64,000 nt of DNA from Roseococcus suduntuyensis (GCF_014196305.1 NZ_JACIDJ010000004.1:82556-146555), one strand, 5' to 3'; counted from the first letter of the stretch, positions 32,453 through 41,497 are shown. Notes: generated by a model from the letters alone, not told the origin. Translations and numbers: made by a program.

Positions 32453-32546
32453 ATTTGAGTCAGTCTCACTTACCTATTTTTCCACTCCGTTGCGCCGACG
32501 GTGCGAGGCTCAGGACCTTGGGCAAGTATATATGTCCGTTATGGAC

Positions 32547-33479
32547 CTAAACCCCCGGCCGCTCCCTGCGGTTCCCGCCCGGCCGGAACCGCGCGAGGTA
32601 GGCCGGCACCAGACCCTCCACCGCGGCGGGGGTGATGCCGAGGTCCCGCAGGGTCAGCGCACCCGGCGACACCACATTGTCCTGTTGCAGCAGGATCAGC
32701 TGGTCACGCGTGAGCGGCGGGTTGGGTAGCAGCTCCGCCAGGCGCGCCTGCAACCGCGCGACCCCCAGCGGAATGTTCACCAGCCGGCGCTTGCGCTGCG
32801 TCTCCTTCAGGATGAAGGCCAGCAGTTCGCGGAAGGTCCAGGCGCGCGGCCCGCCCAGCTCATAGGTCCGCCCCGCCGCCTCGGGCCGGGCGAGCGCCGC
32901 CATCACCGCATCGGCCACATCGCCCACATGCACGGGCTGGAAACGCGTCTCGCCGCAGATGACGGGCATGATGGGCGAGACCATGGCCATCTGGCCGAAG
33001 CGGTTGAAGAAGGCGTCCTCCGTGCCGAACACGATCGAGGGCCGCAGGATGGTGGCGTTCGCGAAGGCGGCGCGCAGCCCTTCCTCGCCCGCCGCCTTGC
33101 TGCGGGCATAGCGGCTTTCGCTGGTCGCGTCGGCGCCGATGGCCGAGATGTGGACCAGCCTCTCCACCCCCGCCGCGGCCGCGAGGCGACCTATGCGGGC
33201 GGGGCCTTCCGCCTGCACCGCCTCGAAATTGCCGTGCAGGATGCCCACGCAGTTCACCACCACGCCGGCCCCTTCCACCGCGCGCGCCACGCCCGAATCG
33301 CGCGTCACATCGGCGGCGAGTGCCGCCACCTGCCCCACGCGCCCCATGGTGTGCATGCCATGCGCCCGCACCGGGTCGCGCATGGCCACCCGCACCGTCC
33401 AATCCTCGCGGACCAGGCGCTGCACGATCTGCCGCCCCAGGAAACCCGCCCCGCCGAACACCGTCGCCACCTTGCGCAT
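32547..33479 (-). CDS. NAD(P)-binding protein, complex I NDUFA9-like (atypical SDR)
   Basis: 310 residues from ATG 33479 with GGAGGA seven bases upstream. The Rossmann nucleotide-binding loop is VFGGAGFLGRQIV; NCVGILH and VHISAIGAD are typical of the NDUFA9/NmrA-like atypical SDR group, which lack the active YxxxK. In mitochondria the homologue is an accessory subunit of respiratory complex I; the bacterial role is uncertain and may be in quinone or membrane redox metabolism. It lies 226 bases upstream of gltD on the same strand, probably as a separate transcript. Confidence 0.87.
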   Translation of the reverse strand: MRKVATVFGGAGFLGRQIVQRLVREDWTVRVAMRDPVRAHGMHTMGRVGQVAALAADVTRDSGVARAVEGAGVVVNCVGILHGNFEAVQAEGPARIGRLAAAAGVERLVHISAIGADATSESRYARSKAAGEEGLRAAFANATILRPSIVFGTEDAFFNRFGQMAMVSPIMPVICGETRFQPVHVGDVADAVMAALARPEAAGRTYELGGPRAWTFRELLAFILKETQRKRRLVNIPLGVARLQARLAELLPNPPLTRDQLILLQQDNVVSPGALTLRDLGITPAAVEGLVPAYLARFRPGGNRRERPGV

Positions 33480-33578
33480 CGCACCATCCTCCGGTCGCGC
33501 CGGACCATATGGGCCCGGCGCGCGCGGGGCCAGGGGGAGATGCGGCACACCGCCTGACGAATTCCTCGGGGGGTGGGA

Positions 33579-33606
33579 TTGACGGCCCCCCGGGCCCCCT
33601 TTATCT
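33579..33606 (+). promoter_or_regulatory. Probable sigma-70 promoter of tRNA-Leu
   Basis: TTGACG at 33579-33584 and TTATCT at 33601-33606, spacing 16, about 20 bases before the tRNA 5' end. The intervening sequence is GC-rich. Position and spacing fit a stable-RNA promoter, but this is by eye only. Confidence 0.4.
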
Positions 33607-33624
33607 CGCCGCTCACCCCATCGT

Positions 33625-33711
<87 letters not shown>

Positions 33712-33771
33712 CCCCTTTCCTGACAATATGGTTCAAATCAACGCGACGCGGCGCCCGCCCCGGCGCTCGTT

Positions 33772-33809
33772 AACGTTTGAACCTATGCCGTGCATTCCTT
33801 TCGAACGTT
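33772..33809. promoter_or_regulatory. Imperfect inverted repeat upstream of the desaturase
   Basis: AACGTTTGAA (33772-33781) and TTCGAACGTT (33800-33809) are reverse complements at 9 of 10 positions, 18 bases apart. They lie 52-90 bases before the desaturase start in an AT-richer stretch. It may be an operator for lipid-responsive control; no regulator can be named. Confidence 0.3.
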
Positions 33810-33860
33810 GTATGGTGGCGCCAGTCCACAAAGTGCGACATTCGACAAGGAACGCTGCCG

Positions 33861-35072
33861 ATGTTTCTCTCCCGCGACACTTTCGCCGCGGAGGCGCCGG
33901 CCCTCAGCCCCGCGCCAACCCTCCGCAACCCCCGCGAAGTCATGGCCACACGGCTTCCCGCGGCGTTGCAGCCCTTCCTCACCTGGCTCACCGCCATGCC
34001 GGCCCCGGGCGAGACGCGCGCCGACCGCCCGGCCGCGCATTTCGTGGCGGGCGCCCTGGCCCTGGTGCTGGGCGGCATGGCGCTGGGCGCGGTGCCCCTG
34101 ATGCTGGCGGCCCCGCCGCTGGCGGCCTGGCTGCTGCTGCCGCTGGGGCTGCTGCTCACCTCCTCCGGCCTGGGGCTGTTCCAGGTGGTGATCTTCCACC
34201 ATTGCTCGCACGGCACCGTCTTCGCCAACCGCGGCCGCAACCGCCAGGTGGGGCGGATGGTCTCGGCCTTCCTGCTGTTCAAGCGCTTCGACGACTACCA
34301 GCGCGAGCACATGATGCACCACAGCGCGAAGAAGCTGCTGACCGAGGAGGATGAGTTCGCGGATTTTGTGCTGGGCCTATGCCGGCTGGAGCCCGGCCTG
34401 CCCAAGGCCGAGCTGTGGCGCCGCGTGGCCTGGATCACCGTCTCGCCCGCCTTCCACCTGCATTTTCTCCGCCGCCGCATCCAGGCCTCGCTCTTCACCG
34501 GAGACCGCGGGCATGACTGGATGGGCCGCGCCTTCTGGACCAGCCTCATCGCCCTGGCCGCCGCCACCGGCACGCTGGTGGAATTGCTGGTGCTGTGGGT
34601 GCTGCCCGTCACCGTGCTGCTCCAGGTCGCGACCATCTACCGCATCCTCTGCGAGCACCGCTTCCCGGACGCCCATTTCATCGCGCTGCGCGACAAGCAC
34701 TTCGTCTGCGAGGCGACCACGGGCGTCTTCGCCGGCCGCCCGGTGCCCGAGGCGCGGGCCGACACCGCGCGCGGCCTGGCGCAATGGGCCGGCTGGTGGC
34801 TGAACATGCTGACCGTGCAGCTCTTCGTGCGGCTCTTCGTGCTGGTGGGCGACGCCCCCTGCCACGATTTCCACCACCGCCGCCCCGCGACGCGCCGCTG
34901 GACCAACTACATCCATGCGCGCCAGCAGGATGCCGAGGCCGGCTCGCCCGGCTTCCCACAGGGCTACACGGAATGCTGGGGCCTGTTCGAGGCGGTGGAC
35001 AGCAACCTCGCCACGCTCGCCGCGACGGCGCCGGCCAGCATCGGGCGCCAGACCGGCCACGCCTTGGCCTGA
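33861..35072 (+). CDS. Membrane fatty acid desaturase family protein
   Basis: 403 residues from ATG 33861, with AAGGA nine bases upstream. Three histidine boxes of the di-iron membrane desaturase/hydroxylase superfamily are present: HHCSHG, HMMHH and HDFHH. Two hydrophobic hairpins (AHFVAGALALVLGGMALGA and the LLLPLGLLL region; TLVELLVLWVLPVTVLL) anchor it in the membrane. The substrate could be a fatty acyl lipid, sphingolipid or carotenoid; sequence alone does not decide. It stands alone between tRNA-Leu and a convergent kinase gene. A longer frame starting at 33777 has no good ribosome-binding site. Confidence 0.85.
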   Translation: MFLSRDTFAAEAPALSPAPTLRNPREVMATRLPAALQPFLTWLTAMPAPGETRADRPAAHFVAGALALVLGGMALGAVPLMLAAPPLAAWLLLPLGLLLTSSGLGLFQVVIFHHCSHGTVFANRGRNRQVGRMVSAFLLFKRFDDYQREHMMHHSAKKLLTEEDEFADFVLGLCRLEPGLPKAELWRRVAWITVSPAFHLHFLRRRIQASLFTGDRGHDWMGRAFWTSLIALAAATGTLVELLVLWVLPVTVLLQVATIYRILCEHRFPDAHFIALRDKHFVCEATTGVFAGRPVPEARADTARGLAQWAGWWLNMLTVQLFVRLFVLVGDAPCHDFHHRRPATRRWTNYIHARQQDAEAGSPGFPQGYTECWGLFEAVDSNLATLAATAPASIGRQTGHALA

Positions 35073-35081
35073 GGCAAGGCC

Positions 35082-36470
35082 TCAGCCGGGGGCGGGCCCG
35101 CCCTCCCCCGACCGTCGCACCGCCTCGGGCGGCAGCGAGACGGTGACGCGGGTGCCCTCGCCCGGCACGCTCTCGATGGCGAGCGTGCCGCCATGCGCCT
35201 CCACCAGCGTCTTCGCGATGGGCAGGCCGAGGCCGGTACCGGGAAACTTCCGGCTGTGCCCGTCCGAGACCTGCTGGAAGGGTTCGAGCGCGCGCTGGAT
35301 GTCACCGGGCGCGATGCCGATGCCCGTATCCGTCACGCGCACCATGGCGCCCCCGTTGGGGGCCCCGCCCTCGGGCGTGGCCAGGATGGCCAGGCTGACG
35401 CGGCCGCGGGCGGGCGTGAACTTCACCGCATTGCCCAGCAGGTTGGACAGCACCTGGCGGAAGCGCAGCCGGTCCACATGCAGTTGCAGCCCCTCCTCAG
35501 GCGGATCGCAGGCCAGCTCCACCCCATGTCGCAGCGCGATGGAGCCCGCCTCGCCCATCGCCGCGTCCAGCAGCGACCGCCCCGCGATCCATTCGCGCCG
35601 CAGCTTGGGCGTCGCGTTCTCCAGGCTGGCGTAGTCCAGGATGTTGTCGATCAGCTCCAGCAGCATGCGGCCGGAATCATGGATCTGCGCGATATAGGCG
35701 CCCCGCTGCTGCGCCGTCGCGCGGATGGTGGAGTCGGGCGCCAGGATCTCCGAAAACCCGATGATGGAATTGAGCGGCGTGCGAAGCTCATGGCTCAGCG
35801 TGGCCAGGAAGCGCGCGCGGGCGGCGCCGCTCGCCTCCGCCGCCAGCTTGGCCGCGCGCAGCTCCGCCTCCGCCGCCTTGCGGGCGCGCACGTCGATGTA
35901 GACGGAGAGCGCGCCCTCCACCAATTCCTGATCCCGCGTCTCGAAGGGGCGGGAGACATTGCCCTCGCTGTGGTTGCCCAGGATGAGCGCGACGCCGCTG
36001 CCCGGGTCATGGGCCCAGAGGATGTAGGGCGTGCGCAGGATGGAGGTCAGCTCATAGGCGGGCGGCTCGATGGGCGTGCGCGAGGTGGTGAAGAAGAAGC
36101 CGGGGGCGGCCGGCAGCACCACCTCCCGCGGCCAGCTCTCGCCGCCCATGCCGATCATGTGGCTGACGCGGAAGCGCGGTGGTTCCTCCTGGCCGATACG
36201 CTCCAGGAAGGCCGCGCGGTCGCAGAGCGCGTTGTCCACCACCACTTCCAGCATCGGCTCGCCGATCTCGTCGGGCAGGTTGCAGACATCGGTCAGCCGG
36301 TGCGCCTCGCGGATCAGCTTGGCGACGGTGCGGCTGCGGCGGGCCTCGCGGAAAGCCTGGCTCTGCTCCTCCTGCAGGCGCAGCAGCCTGGCACCCAGGT
36401 CATTGCATTCGCGCCGGTAGTAGGCGAGTTCGCGCTCGATCGGGCTTTGGGGCGGCGGGTGGTGGGTCAT
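35082..36470 (-). CDS. Soluble sensor histidine kinase coupled to a FIST protein (NahK-like)
   Basis: 462 residues, no membrane segment. An N-terminal helix (ERELAYYRRECNDLGARLL and onward) is a probable coiled coil, then a GAF-like region to about residue 200, a HisKA domain (LATLSHELRTPLNSIIGF) and an ATPase domain (NLLGNAVKFTP, DTGIGI, GTGLGLPIA). The start overlaps the FIST gene stop by 4 bases, so the kinase is translated together with its likely input protein. The closest known parallel is NosP-NahK of Pseudomonas, where a heme FIST protein inhibits a cognate kinase in response to nitric oxide. No response regulator gene is adjacent. Confidence 0.87.
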   Translation of the reverse strand: MTHHPPPQSPIERELAYYRRECNDLGARLLRLQEEQSQAFREARRSRTVAKLIREAHRLTDVCNLPDEIGEPMLEVVVDNALCDRAAFLERIGQEEPPRFRVSHMIGMGGESWPREVVLPAAPGFFFTTSRTPIEPPAYELTSILRTPYILWAHDPGSGVALILGNHSEGNVSRPFETRDQELVEGALSVYIDVRARKAAEAELRAAKLAAEASGAARARFLATLSHELRTPLNSIIGFSEILAPDSTIRATAQQRGAYIAQIHDSGRMLLELIDNILDYASLENATPKLRREWIAGRSLLDAAMGEAGSIALRHGVELACDPPEEGLQLHVDRLRFRQVLSNLLGNAVKFTPARGRVSLAILATPEGGAPNGGAMVRVTDTGIGIAPGDIQRALEPFQQVSDGHSRKFPGTGLGLPIAKTLVEAHGGTLAIESVPGEGTRVTVSLPPEAVRRSGEGGPAPG

Positions 36471-37669
36471 CGGCGGCGCAACACGGCCAGCACGCCGGTC
36501 CAGTCGAGGGAACGCCCGATGCCGCCGCCCACCTGCGCCACCTCCACCCCCGAATAGAAGCCCAGCAGCGGCACCTCGGGGGCGAAGCCCTGCGTCACCA
36601 GCTCCGCCTCCTCGATGGCGGCGCCGCTGCGCGCACTCGCCCGGCCCGCGCAGTCAATGTAGAGGGCGAAGAGGGGGTCGGTGCCCACAAGCCCCGCATT
36701 CATCGCGGCAACACCCCGGCGCACGGAATCGAGCATGAGCGAGTTGTCGCGGCTCATGATCTGCACCTGGGCGCCAAGGGCGAAGTCCGGCTCGAACAGC
36801 GTGACCGAGCCCGCCTCGGGCGTGGCACGCAGGATCAGGCGGTTCACGTAGTCGCCCTCCTGGTAGGGGGCGTAGGGGTCGCCCAGCTTCTGGCCCAGCG
36901 TCACCGTCAGCGAGAGTTCCTGCCCGCGCACTCCGCCCGGCGGCAGGCCCAGCATGCGCTCGATGACGGTGAGTGCCGGTTCGCCATCCAGCTCGAACAC
37001 CTCGGCGCCCTGGATGCGCGTGATCTCCATGAAGGAGCTGATGGGCCGGCAGCCATGCATGATGACCGTCTCGACCGCGACACCGGGCGGAAAGACCAGC
37101 GCCACGGCGGCATGCTTCAGCACGCGGTCGCCGGCGAAGACCCAGCCGCCGGTCAGGTTCATGTCCGTCAGCAGCCCGCCGCCGAAGAGCTGGAGCGGCG
37201 TGTTGCCGAAGCCGTCATGGAAGCCCTCCACGATGGAGCTGGCGAAGTGCAGCAGCGGCGGCGCGCGCGAGGCCACGCTGTCGAACAGCAGCATCACCGC
37301 CGCATCGGGGCTTGCGATGGCGCCCACCGCCGCACCCAGCTCCGCGCCGGCCGCCACCTCGTCCCGGCGCAGCGCCTCGGTCAGCACGGCCCGGGGGACG
37401 AGGCCCGGGTCCATGATGGCGAGCACGCCCAGCTCGAAGCCGCCATAGCCGCAGCCCTCGCGGCCGATGACGCCGGCCGCGGAACCGCCATGGATGGGCA
37501 CCGGGCCGAATTCCGCGCGCAGGGCCGCGAGCATGGCCACGGGGTCATGCTTGCCGCCGCAGAAGACCAGCAGCATGGCGGGCGCTTCCGGCCCGACGCG
37601 CAGCCGGCACTGGCGCGCGGCGACATCCGGATGGGTGTGGCGGACGGAGGCGACGCGGATCGCTTTCAT
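36467..37669 (-). CDS. FIST-domain signal protein (NosP-like)
   Basis: 400 residues from ATG 37669. FIST_N (VFCGGKHDP, IHGGSAAGVIG, SIVEGFHDGFGN) is followed by FIST_C (HGCRPISSF, EPDFALGAQVQIMSRD, YIDCAGR). FIST proteins are cytoplasmic sensors; the subgroup called NosP binds heme and nitric oxide and is encoded next to a histidine kinase. Here the kinase follows with a 4-base overlap, which supports that subgroup, but the heme ligand has not been verified. There is no ribosome-binding site before this ATG; instead a 21-codon ORF ends exactly on it (TGATG). Confidence 0.88.
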   Translation of the reverse strand: MKAIRVASVRHTHPDVAARQCRLRVGPEAPAMLLVFCGGKHDPVAMLAALRAEFGPVPIHGGSAAGVIGREGCGYGGFELGVLAIMDPGLVPRAVLTEALRRDEVAAGAELGAAVGAIASPDAAVMLLFDSVASRAPPLLHFASSIVEGFHDGFGNTPLQLFGGGLLTDMNLTGGWVFAGDRVLKHAAVALVFPPGVAVETVIMHGCRPISSFMEITRIQGAEVFELDGEPALTVIERMLGLPPGGVRGQELSLTVTLGQKLGDPYAPYQEGDYVNRLILRATPEAGSVTLFEPDFALGAQVQIMSRDNSLMLDSVRRGVAAMNAGLVGTDPLFALYIDCAGRASARSGAAIEEAELVTQGFAPEVPLLGFYSGVEVAQVGGGIGRSLDWTGVLAVLRRR

Positions 37670-37734
37670 CACATCCGCACGTGGCGCCGCACGGCCCCGC
37701 TTGCAACCGGAGGCATCATTGGCCGGAACGCCAT
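37669..37734 (-). CDS. Possible 21-residue leader peptide upstream of the FIST gene
   Basis: ATG at 37734 with AGGA nine bases upstream opens a 21-residue frame beginning MAFRPMMPPV and ending RHVRM. Its TGA overlaps the FIST ATG (TGATG), which itself lacks a ribosome-binding site, so ribosomes may re-initiate. The peptide resembles no family I know. It may be only a coupling device or a chance ORF in GC-rich DNA. A TATTAT box lies about 60 bases upstream of its start. Confidence 0.3.
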   Translation of the reverse strand: MAFRPMMPPVASGAVRRHVRM

Positions 37735-37885
37735 GTCCTTGTTTCCTTTCCTGCCGTGCTCGCCGCAACCGAATAATACCACGGCAGGTCGTTGATGCCA
37801 GCTTGGGAAGGTGCGTGTCGCGGCCGGCAATTCCCAGCCCATCGCCGCTGATCTAGCCTCGCGCGCGGAAAGCGGAGACCCCTGC

Positions 37886-39301
37886 ATGAGCGAACAAGTC
37901 GCGCGACACCTGGCCAGCCAGCGCGAGGCCATCCTCGACCGGCTTCTGGCGCTGATCCGCCTGCCCTCGGTCAGCACCGACCCGGCCTTCGAGCACGGCA
38001 TGCGCGGCGCGCGGGAATTCCTGCTGGAGCGGCTGCGCGCGCTCAGCCTGCAGGATGTGCGGCTGCTGGACGCACCCGAAATGCCCAGGGGCGGCCAGCC
38101 CGCCGTCTATGGCGCCTGGCTGGGTGCGGGGCCCGACAAGCCCACCATCATGATCTACGGCCATTACGACGTGCAGCCGGCGGACCCGATGGAGCTGTGG
38201 CACTCGCCGCCCTTCGAGCCCACGATCCGCGACGGGCGGATCTACGCGCGCGGCGCCTCGGACGTGAAGGGTTCCACCACCATCGCCATCGAGACGGTGG
38301 GCGCCTTCCTCGCCGTCGAGGGCGGCTGCCCCGTGAACGTGAAGCTCTTCCTGGAGGGCGAGGAGGAGGTGGGCAGCCCGAGCCTGCCCGCGCTGATCGA
38401 GGCGAACCGCGAGCTGCTGGCCGCCGACGCCATGCTCTCGGCCGATGGTGGCGGCGCCTCGGGGCCGCAGGCGATGCTGAACATCGGCTGCCGCGGCATC
38501 ACCTCGCTGCGCTTCAGCCTGCGCACGGCCAAGAAGGACGCGCATTCGGGCAAGGTGGGCGGCGCGCTGCGCAACGCCCTGCACGAGATGGCGCGCCTGA
38601 TCGCGACCCTGCACGACGAGCATGGCCGCGTGGTGGTGGAGGGCTTCGAGGCCGGCGCGCCGCCCATGACCAACGCGCTGCGCGCCGAGGCCGCCACCCT
38701 GCCCTTCGACGAGGCCGCCTGGTACGCGCTCTATGACGCGACCCCCTTCGGCGATCCCGCCTATACGGTGCGCGAGCGCACGACCCTGCGCCCCACCGTA
38801 GAGGTGAACGGGATGTGGGGCGGCTATACCGGCGAGGGCGGCAAGACCGTCACGCCGGCCGAGGCCCATGCGAAGCTGACCATGCGCCTCATTCCCGGCC
38901 AGGACCCGGAGGGCGCGCAGGCCGCGGTGAAGGCGCATCTGGAACGCCACGCGCCGGCCGGCGTGGCGCTGGAATTCGACTACACGCCGGGCGGCACCCG
39001 CGCCTACACGCTGGGCAGCGACCACCCGCTGCGCGCCGCCGCCACCGCCGTGCTGCGCCGCGAGAAGGGCGGCGAACCGGCACTCACGCGCCTCGGCGGC
39101 ACCGTGCCCATCACGACCATCTTCCAGGAGATGCTCGGCATGGACAGCCTGATGTTCGGCCTGTCCAGCGCGGACGAGGACGCGCACGCGCCCAACGAGT
39201 TCTTCCGCCTCTCCTCCTTCGACGAGGGGCTGCGGCTGTGGCCGCTGCTGCTGACGGAACTCGGCCGGATGGACCGCGCCGCCTTCCGCCGCGAGGGCTG
39301 A
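37886..39301 (+). CDS. M20 family dipeptidase/metallopeptidase
   Basis: 471 residues from ATG 37886 with GGAGA seven bases upstream. The di-zinc site is complete: His and Asp in YGHYDVQP, bridging Asp in GASDVKG, Glu pair in EGEEEVGS, and further ligands downstream (Asp in LSADGGG). The central dimerisation insert (GKVGGALRNALHEMARLI) is typical of dipeptidases of the M20A/CPG2-like group that hydrolyse dipeptides or N-acyl amino acids. It is cytoplasmic, having no signal peptide. It precedes a branched-chain-type amino acid importer on the same strand, so it may process imported peptides or derivatives; this is inference from position. Confidence 0.9.
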   Translation: MSEQVARHLASQREAILDRLLALIRLPSVSTDPAFEHGMRGAREFLLERLRALSLQDVRLLDAPEMPRGGQPAVYGAWLGAGPDKPTIMIYGHYDVQPADPMELWHSPPFEPTIRDGRIYARGASDVKGSTTIAIETVGAFLAVEGGCPVNVKLFLEGEEEVGSPSLPALIEANRELLAADAMLSADGGGASGPQAMLNIGCRGITSLRFSLRTAKKDAHSGKVGGALRNALHEMARLIATLHDEHGRVVVEGFEAGAPPMTNALRAEAATLPFDEAAWYALYDATPFGDPAYTVRERTTLRPTVEVNGMWGGYTGEGGKTVTPAEAHAKLTMRLIPGQDPEGAQAAVKAHLERHAPAGVALEFDYTPGGTRAYTLGSDHPLRAAATAVLRREKGGEPALTRLGGTVPITTIFQEMLGMDSLMFGLSSADEDAHAPNEFFRLSSFDEGLRLWPLLLTELGRMDRAAFRREG

Positions 39302-39343
39302 GGCACGACGCGCCGGGCGGTGCGCCGCCTGGCATATTTCCCA

Positions 39344-39372
39344 TTGACAGCAATCCCCTCGCCCGCTGCACT
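39344..39372 (+). promoter_or_regulatory. Candidate sigma-70 promoter of the liv-type operon
   Basis: A perfect -35 hexamer TTGACA (39344-39349) is followed 17 bases later by TGCACT (39367-39372), a weak -10. It lies about 60 bases upstream of the binding-protein start in the only gap of that operon. Confidence 0.35.
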
Positions 39373-39433
39373 CACTCCCGGAACGTCCAACGGCCAGCAG
39401 AGCCGCACAATCAGAACGACAGGGAGGGACAGG

Positions 39434-40738
39434 ATGCACCATCATCTGAGCCGGCGTGGATTGCTGGGTGGCGCGAGCGCGCTGTCCCTCGCCCCCGCCG
39501 CGGCCTTCGGGCAGCAGCGCGAGATCAAGCTCGGCGTCATCTACGACTACACCGGACCCTTCGCGGGCGGCGGCTCGCTCGCCTCCGCCATCGGCACCAA
39601 GCACGCGATCGACATGATCAATGAGCGTGGCGGCGTGGAGGGCCATCGACTCAACGCCATCTACGCCGACGCGCAATCCCGCACCGAGGTCGCCATCAAC
39701 GAGATGACGCGCCTGCTGGAGCAGGAACGCGTGGACATCATCATGGGCGTCTTCTCCTCGGCGCATTGCGTGCCCATGGCGCAGCGCGTGAACCAGCAGC
39801 GCCGCTTCATGTGGGCGAATGTCTGCGTGGCGTCCTCGGTGTTCAAGGACCGCAACCTCGAATACGTCTTCCGCGCGCAGGTCCACAGCGACCAGTTCGG
39901 CGAGGCCTCCTGCCGCTTCGTGGCCGAGAACGCGCAGTCGCGCCTGGGCAAGCCGGTGCGCGACGTGCGCGTCGCGATCATCTACGAGGATGGCCCCTAT
40001 GGCGCGGGTGTCGCCGCCGGCAACGAGGCCACCGCGCGCGAACTCGGCCTGCGGATGGTGCTGAAGGAGGGCTATGCGGCGACGGCCCCCGACCTCTCCT
40101 CTCTCGTCACGAAGCTGCGGCGCGAACGGCCGGACGTCATCCTGCACACCGGCTACAACCCGGACATCACGCTGTTCCTGCGGCAGTCGCGCGAACTGGG
40201 TCTGCGCTGGCGCGCGCTGATCGGGCATGGGGCGGGCTATGGGCAGATCGACCGCCTGCAGCAGACCTTCCGCCAGGATGCGAACTTCATCTACAACGTG
40301 GACCCGGTGGCGGCGCAGCTGCTGAACCCGGCCTCGCTGGCTTCGGGTCTGGGCGACGTGACGGCCGAGATGGTGCGCCGCTACCGCGCCGAGACCAACG
40401 TGACCGAGGTGCCGCCGCACACCTCCATGGGCTTCAACCAGACCTGGATCCTGCTGACGGACGTGCTGCCGCGCGCCATCCGCAACCATGGCGGCTTCAC
40501 GCCCGATGCGCTGCGCCAGGCCGCACTCGCCACCGACATCCCGGTGGGCGGGACCATCCAGGGCTATGGCGTGCAGTTCAACCCGCCAGGCCACCCGATG
40601 GCGGGGCAGAATGCGCGCTCCACCCCCGTGGTGATGCAGTATGTGGACGGGCAGACGAAGATCGTGTGGCCGGAGGCGCTCAAGACCGCCGACCCCGTGC
40701 TCCCGCTGCCCGCGGGCCATGCCTACGCCGCCCGCTGA
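39434..40738 (+). CDS. Branched-chain amino acid-type ABC transporter substrate-binding protein
   Basis: 434 residues from ATG 39434 after a purine-rich site (GGGAGGGACAGG). The N-terminus HLSRRGLLGGASALSLAPAAAFGQ is a twin-arginine-type signal with cleavage after AFG, so export by Tat is likely. The mature part begins REIKLGVIYDYTGPFAGGG, typical of Peripla_BP_6 (LivJ-like) proteins. It binds an amino acid or amide-like ligand in the periplasm and delivers it to LivHMGF, encoded directly downstream. The true ligand could be something other than Leu/Ile/Val. Confidence 0.92.
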   Translation: MHHHLSRRGLLGGASALSLAPAAAFGQQREIKLGVIYDYTGPFAGGGSLASAIGTKHAIDMINERGGVEGHRLNAIYADAQSRTEVAINEMTRLLEQERVDIIMGVFSSAHCVPMAQRVNQQRRFMWANVCVASSVFKDRNLEYVFRAQVHSDQFGEASCRFVAENAQSRLGKPVRDVRVAIIYEDGPYGAGVAAGNEATARELGLRMVLKEGYAATAPDLSSLVTKLRRERPDVILHTGYNPDITLFLRQSRELGLRWRALIGHGAGYGQIDRLQQTFRQDANFIYNVDPVAAQLLNPASLASGLGDVTAEMVRRYRAETNVTEVPPHTSMGFNQTWILLTDVLPRAIRNHGGFTPDALRQAALATDIPVGGTIQGYGVQFNPPGHPMAGQNARSTPVVMQYVDGQTKIVWPEALKTADPVLPLPAGHAYAAR

Positions 40739-40750
40739 GGGCAGCGGGGC

Positions 40751-41493
40751 ATGCTGCAGGTCGAGAACCTGACCAAGCGGTTCAGCGGCTTCGTGGCCGT
40801 GAACCGCATCTCCTTCGCGCTCGAACAGGGTGAGATCCTGGGGCTGATCGGCCCCAACGGGTCGGGCAAGAGCACGACCTTCAACATGATCGCGGGGCTG
40901 CTGAAGCCCAGCGAGGGTTCCATTCGGCTGGAGGGGCGCGAGATCGGCGGTCTCGCCCCCATCGAGATCTGCCACAGCGGCGTGGGGCGCACCTTCCAGA
41001 TTCCCCGCCCGTTCAAGCAGCTCACCATCCTGGACAATGTCATCACCGCCGCCTTCTACGGCCAGCGCGGCAGCGTGACGCGCGCGAAGGCGCTGGACCA
41101 GGCGGAGGAGGCGCTGACCCTGGTGGGCCTGCCCACCGACCCGCAGGCGGAGGTGGCATCGCTGGGCGCAGCGGGCCTCAAGAAGCTGGAACTGGCGCGC
41201 GCCATCGCCACCCAGCCGCGCCTGCTGCTGGCCGATGAGAGCCTGGGCGGGCTGGACGAGACCGAGATGAACGCGGCCGCCGACATGCTGGGCCACATCC
41301 GGCGCGAGAAGAACATCACCATCATCTGGGTGGAACACATCATGGGCGTGCTGATGCGCGTCGTGGACCGCGCCATCGTGCTCGACCATGGCGAGAAGAT
41401 CTTCGAGGGCCTGCCGCGCGAAGTGGCGCGCGACCCGCGCGTGATCGAGATCTACCTGGGCTCCGAGAAGATCACCTTCGACGAGGCCGCGTC

Positions 41494-41497
<4 letters not shown>
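40751..41497 (+). CDS. livG: ABC transporter ATP-binding protein LivG
   Basis: 248 residues. Walker A GPNGSGKST, Q-loop and LivG-type segment GVGRTFQIPRPFKQLTI, signature LGAAGLKKLELARAIA (degenerate, as usual for LivG) and Walker B LLLADESLGGLDE. One of the two cytoplasmic ATPases powering the importer. It starts 12 bases after the binding-protein gene and its stop overlaps the livF start (TTGA). Confidence 0.94.

Noticed and set aside
35193-36557. 454-residue plus-strand frame opposite the histidine kinase
   Set aside because: Antisense shadow; composition and lack of motifs argue against coding, while the minus-strand kinase is complete.
37853-41389. 1178-residue minus-strand frame
   Set aside because: Runs antisense through three certain plus-strand genes (M20 peptidase, binding protein, livG); His/Arg/Gly-rich with no domains.
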